Source of the DNA: Treponema sp.
Lineage (GTDB): Bacteria > Spirochaetota > Spirochaetia > Treponematales > Breznakiellaceae
Assembly: GCA_031268125.1 (NCBI GenBank)
Contig: JAIRXT010000234.1
Span: 1-6,545 of the forward strand
Length of the DNA stretch: 6,545 bases
Direction of reading: 5' to 3'
Positions 3,917 to 6,545 of this stretch are shown one piece after another. A program made the position numbers and the translations under genes. The first letter of the stretch is position 1. Every line of letters begins with the position of its first letter. The notes under the pieces are model-generated. The model was not told the origin of the DNA, did not search any database, and was given only the letters and a program-made list of their open reading frames with translations.

Positions 3917-6364
3917 GTGAAGGCAAGTAGTCGATTTACCGGGCGCTGCCGGGAGATTCTGAGAGAAGAAATAGCCGGCGCCGGCGGTAACGAGGTTCTG
4001 GCCCTGGGCTGGCTGGACGACGAGGGGCTGGCGGCCCGGCTCCGGGTAACGGCCAGGGGCACGGAACACGAAGTTCTGGCCCTGATAAGCGAAGACGAAG
4101 GCGCACCGGACGTATTCATCCACAACCACCCTTCCGGCTTTCTTACCCCCAGCGACAACGATCTTGCCATTGCCGGACGGGCCGCGGAGGCGGGGATAGG
4201 GGCCTTTATCGTGGACAACCCGGTGGAGGAAGTCTACGTGGTGGCGGAGCCTGTCAAACGGCGGAAGCTCAAGGCCCTGGATGCGGACGCCCTCTGCGAT
4301 TCCCTGCGGGAAGGCGGGGCCATTGCCCGGCGGCTTAATGTTTTTGAACTGCGGGAAAGCCAGCTTGAGATGATGCGCCTGGTTATCCGGGGCTTCAATG
4401 ACGGCGAACTGGTCCTCTGTGAGGCGGGGACCGGGGTGGGGAAATCCTTTGCCTATCTGCTGCCGGCCCTGCGTTTTGCCCTGGACAATGACGAGCGGAT
4501 CGTCATCTCCACCGCCACCATTACCCTGCAACAGCAGCTTTTCGACAAGGACATTCCCCTGGTGCAGGCCGCCCTGGGAGAGGAGGGGAAGAAGCTTAAG
4601 GCCGTGCTGATGAAGGGCCGGGGGAACTACCTGTGCCGGCGGCGCATGGACGATGCGTTAAAGGAACCGAATCTGGATGAGGACGAGAAGACGGAGCTTA
4701 TCCGCATAGCCTCCTGGGCGGAAACCAGCAAGTCCGGCAGCCGGTCGGATCTTTCGTTTTCCCCCGGGGAAGGGGCTTGGTCCCGGGTCTGCTCGGAGGC
4801 GGAACTCTGCATGGGGATGCGCTGCCCCTGGCGGGAACTCTGTTTTGTGCTGCTCCTGCGGCGGGAGGCGGCGGACGCCCGGATTCTTGTGGTAAACCAC
4901 CACCTCCTCTTTGCCGATCTGGCGGCCCGGCGGCAGGGGGCGGGGTACGAGGGCACCGTGGTACTGCCCCCCTATACCCGGATGATTCTGGACGAGGCCC
5001 ACTCTATCGAAGGGGCGGCCACTTCGTTCTTTTCCGAGGAATTCAGCCGCCTTTCGATTCTCCGCCAACTGGGCCGCCTTTACCGGCAGCGGCAGGCCCG
5101 GCGCATGGGGCTGCTGCTTAAAATCCCCGGCCTTGGCCTGAACGGGGAAAAATTCGATCAGGCGGTTGAAGCCATCGACAACATTCGTTCCATTGCCGAT
5201 GATCTGGACCAGGCGGCCCTGGGGGTCTGCGGGGAGGAGGGGGTCTTCCGGCTGAGTCCTCCCCGGGAGGAGGCCGCCCGGTCCCTGTTTTCCCTGCTTA
5301 CGGCCCTGCGGAAGGGGATCAACCGCCTGGGGAACCTGGTCCGGGACCTGCTGGAGGAGACCCCGGCGGATCAGGGGGAAGACCCCGTGCTCTGGGAGAT
5401 AGGGGCCATTCTGCGCCGGATGGAAGGCATCGGCGCCGTCTGCGATGCCTTTGCGGAGTACCGGGAGCGGCCGCAGGAGGTGATGTGGCTGGAAAAGCGG
5501 AGCAGGGCGGGGCGGGATTCCTGGGCCGCCTTTACCAAGACCCCCATAGAGGTGGCCACGGGCCTTAAAGAAAGCCTCTTTGACCCCGGCAAAACCGTTA
5601 TCTGCTGCTCCGCCACCCTTACCATTGCGGGGAAATTCGACTACTGGGAGGCCCGCTGCGGCCTCAATCTCCTCCCGGACCGGGAACCCCTCTGCGGGAT
5701 ATTCCCTTCCCCCTTTCCCTATGCGTCCAGCGTGCTGCTGGCGGTTCCCTGCGACGCCCCCCTGCCGGAGGAAAGCGGTTACCAGGACTTTGTAAACCGG
5801 GCGGCCGGCGCCCTTGCCCTGACGGCAGGCGGTTCCGCCCTGGTCCTCTTTACCTCCTACCAGTCCCTGAAAAGCGCCTACGCCGCCGCGGCCCCCCTTC
5901 TTTCCAAAGAGGGAATCCGCTGTCTTAAACAGGGGGATGACGACCGGAGTCGCCTGTTAAGCGATTTCCTCAAGGATACCAGTTCCGTCCTCTTTGCCAC
6001 CGATTCCTTTTGGGAAGGGGTGGACGCGCCGGGGGACACCCTGCGGCTCGTAATCCTGGCCCGGCTGCCCTTTAAGACCCCCAACGACCCGGTTTTTGAA
6101 GCCCGGCGGGAATACCTGGAACGGGAAGGGGGCAACGCCTTCATGGACCTGTCCCTGCCGGAGGCGGTGATGAAATTCAAGCAGGGCTTTGGCCGCCTGA
6201 TGCGCCGTTCCAGCGATCACGGCGTGGTGGCGGTACTGGACAGCCGGGTCTTAAAAAAACGCTACGGGGAATTTTTCCTCCGGTCCCTGCCGGAAACCCG
6301 GACCAGCTTTGCGGAATTCGACAACCTGCTCCGGGACACAGAGCGGTTTCTCTTTTCCCGGTAG
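3917..6364 (+). CDS. dinG: DinG-family Fe-S DNA helicase with N-terminal RadC-like JAB/MPN+ domain
   Basis: An 815-residue two-part protein. Residues about 8-115 form a RadC-like JAB/MPN+ domain with HNHPSGFLTPSDND (69-82). H69, H71, S79 and D82 fit the metal signature H-x-H-x7-S-x2-D, with E52 (HEVLALI) as the likely matching Glu. From about 140 it is a superfamily 2 helicase of the DinG/XPD group. Walker A is GTGVGKS (171-177) and motif Ia is STATITLQQQ. GRGNYLC has C240, and C298, C304 and C309 complete a likely 4Fe-4S site, with an additional C292. NHHLLFADL follows, then the DEAH box (359-362), SATLT (565-569), SFWEGVD (697-703) and the arginine-finger motif QGFGRLMRR (756-764). DinG unwinds 5'-tailed, forked and R-loop DNA using ATP and acts in replication and repair. 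E. coli DinG has about 716 residues and no such N-terminus; Firmicute DinG has an exonuclease there instead. The start is GTG with AAGGA upstream. All helicase motifs look intact. What the JAB domain cleaves or binds is unknown. Confidence 0.92.
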   Translation: MKASSRFTGRCREILREEIAGAGGNEVLALGWLDDEGLAARLRVTARGTEHEVLALISEDEGAPDVFIHNHPSGFLTPSDNDLAIAGRAAEAGIGAFIVDNPVEEVYVVAEPVKRRKLKALDADALCDSLREGGAIARRLNVFELRESQLEMMRLVIRGFNDGELVLCEAGTGVGKSFAYLLPALRFALDNDERIVISTATITLQQQLFDKDIPLVQAALGEEGKKLKAVLMKGRGNYLCRRRMDDALKEPNLDEDEKTELIRIASWAETSKSGSRSDLSFSPGEGAWSRVCSEAELCMGMRCPWRELCFVLLLRREAADARILVVNHHLLFADLAARRQGAGYEGTVVLPPYTRMILDEAHSIEGAATSFFSEEFSRLSILRQLGRLYRQRQARRMGLLLKIPGLGLNGEKFDQAVEAIDNIRSIADDLDQAALGVCGEEGVFRLSPPREEAARSLFSLLTALRKGINRLGNLVRDLLEETPADQGEDPVLWEIGAILRRMEGIGAVCDAFAEYRERPQEVMWLEKRSRAGRDSWAAFTKTPIEVATGLKESLFDPGKTVICCSATLTIAGKFDYWEARCGLNLLPDREPLCGIFPSPFPYASSVLLAVPCDAPLPEESGYQDFVNRAAGALALTAGGSALVLFTSYQSLKSAYAAAAPLLSKEGIRCLKQGDDDRSRLLSDFLKDTSSVLFATDSFWEGVDAPGDTLRLVILARLPFKTPNDPVFEARREYLEREGGNAFMDLSLPEAVMKFKQGFGRLMRRSSDHGVVAVLDSRVLKKRYGEFFLRSLPETRTSFAEFDNLLRDTERFLFSR

Positions 6365-6427
6365 CCGGACGGCTTTCCCTGTTTTTTCTTTTGGGCACAT
6401 CCCCGCCTCGCCGTACCGGCGACCCGC
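6365..6427. other. Short convergent intergenic region with two hairpins
   Basis: Between the dinG stop and the stop of the opposite gene there is a small AGCC/GGCT hairpin (6363-6374), partly overlapping the dinG stop, followed seven bases later by TTTTTTCTTTT (6382-6392). This is a weak terminator candidate for dinG. A perfect TCGCCG-TAC-CGGCGA hairpin (6408-6422) lies close to the opposite stop codon but has no T-run on either strand. Confidence 0.35.
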
Positions 6428-6545
6428 CTATTCGCTGTCGAAGACCACTTTGCCGATGTCGAAGTCTCCGGGGTTCACCGCCGCCCGGTTTGCGGCCAGG
6501 GCCTTCTTTTCCCGCTCCAGTTCCGTAAAGTTGTAGACGGTTCCG
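6428..6545 (-). CDS. C-terminal end of an unidentified gene (partial)
   Basis: Only the last 38 codons and a TAG stop (6430-6428) lie in the window; the gene continues past the right edge. The peptide reads GTVYNFTELEREKKALAANR followed by AAVNPGDFDIGKVVFDSE. It is called coding because nearly all third positions are G or C, as in birA and dinG, and the amino-acid composition is ordinary, whereas the competing open frames here are Arg/Gly/Ser-rich shadows. The end is hydrophilic with a short Glu/Lys/Ala-rich, probably helical segment. I do not recognise the family. It is convergent with dinG, so it is not in the same transcript. Confidence 0.7.
   Translation of the reverse strand, partial: GTVYNFTELEREKKALAANRAAVNPGDFDIGKVVFDSE

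Noticed and set aside
3715..4531. Minus-strand open frames opposite the helicase N-terminus
   Set aside because: They overlap the JAB domain, whose metal motif and ribosome site support the plus strand, and they show no motifs of their own.
6177..6545. Open minus-strand frame running through the dinG end to the right edge
   Set aside because: Arg/Gly-rich composition typical of a shadow frame. A different frame in 6428-6545 has normal composition and G/C-biased third positions.

Overview
The window looks like chromosomal DNA of a GC-rich spirochaete, most likely a Treponema of the termite-gut type. That is an inference from recalled protein families (a RadC-like domain fused to DinG, ThrH, a treponemal hypothetical family with a KGPWGP-type C-terminus, a loose-lipobox lipoprotein), not from a marker gene. 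The housekeeping genes are strongly GC-rich at third codon positions. The stretches between them are AT-rich and hold repeats, hairpins and gene remains.

Layout, left to right. Positions 1-366 have no credible gene but carry a cluster of short perfect hairpins. A minus-strand lipoprotein gene (367-1080) encodes two diverged copies of one domain. Just upstream of it on the same strand is a decayed gene (1116-1531) with a one-base frameshift in a G run, an apparent internal deletion and no N-terminal half. Positions 1532-1957 are non-coding: a 7-bp tandem repeat (seven copies of GTGAGCC) starts at the last base of a consensus -10 box, a second good promoter faces it from the other side, and a bidirectional terminator-like hairpin follows. 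Next is birA (minus, biotin-protein ligase without a DNA-binding domain), divergent from thrH (plus, HAD phosphatase/phosphotransferase of serine and threonine metabolism). thrH ends at a good intrinsic terminator.

The AT-rich gap after thrH (about 3582-3800) contains, on the minus strand, the degraded remains of a PIN-domain VapC-type toxin. Then comes the largest gene (3917-6364): a DinG/XPD-type iron-sulphur DNA helicase whose N-terminus is a RadC-like JAB/MPN+ domain with a complete metal-binding signature. The right edge holds the last 38 codons of an unrecognised minus-strand gene convergent with dinG.

The genes do not form one pathway. birA and thrH are metabolic (biotinylation of carboxylases; serine/threonine), and the helicase is genome maintenance. 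The low-GC left part and the vapC relic are typical accessory material between core genes. The two points most worth following up are the JAB-DinG fusion and the heptamer array between face-to-face promoters.
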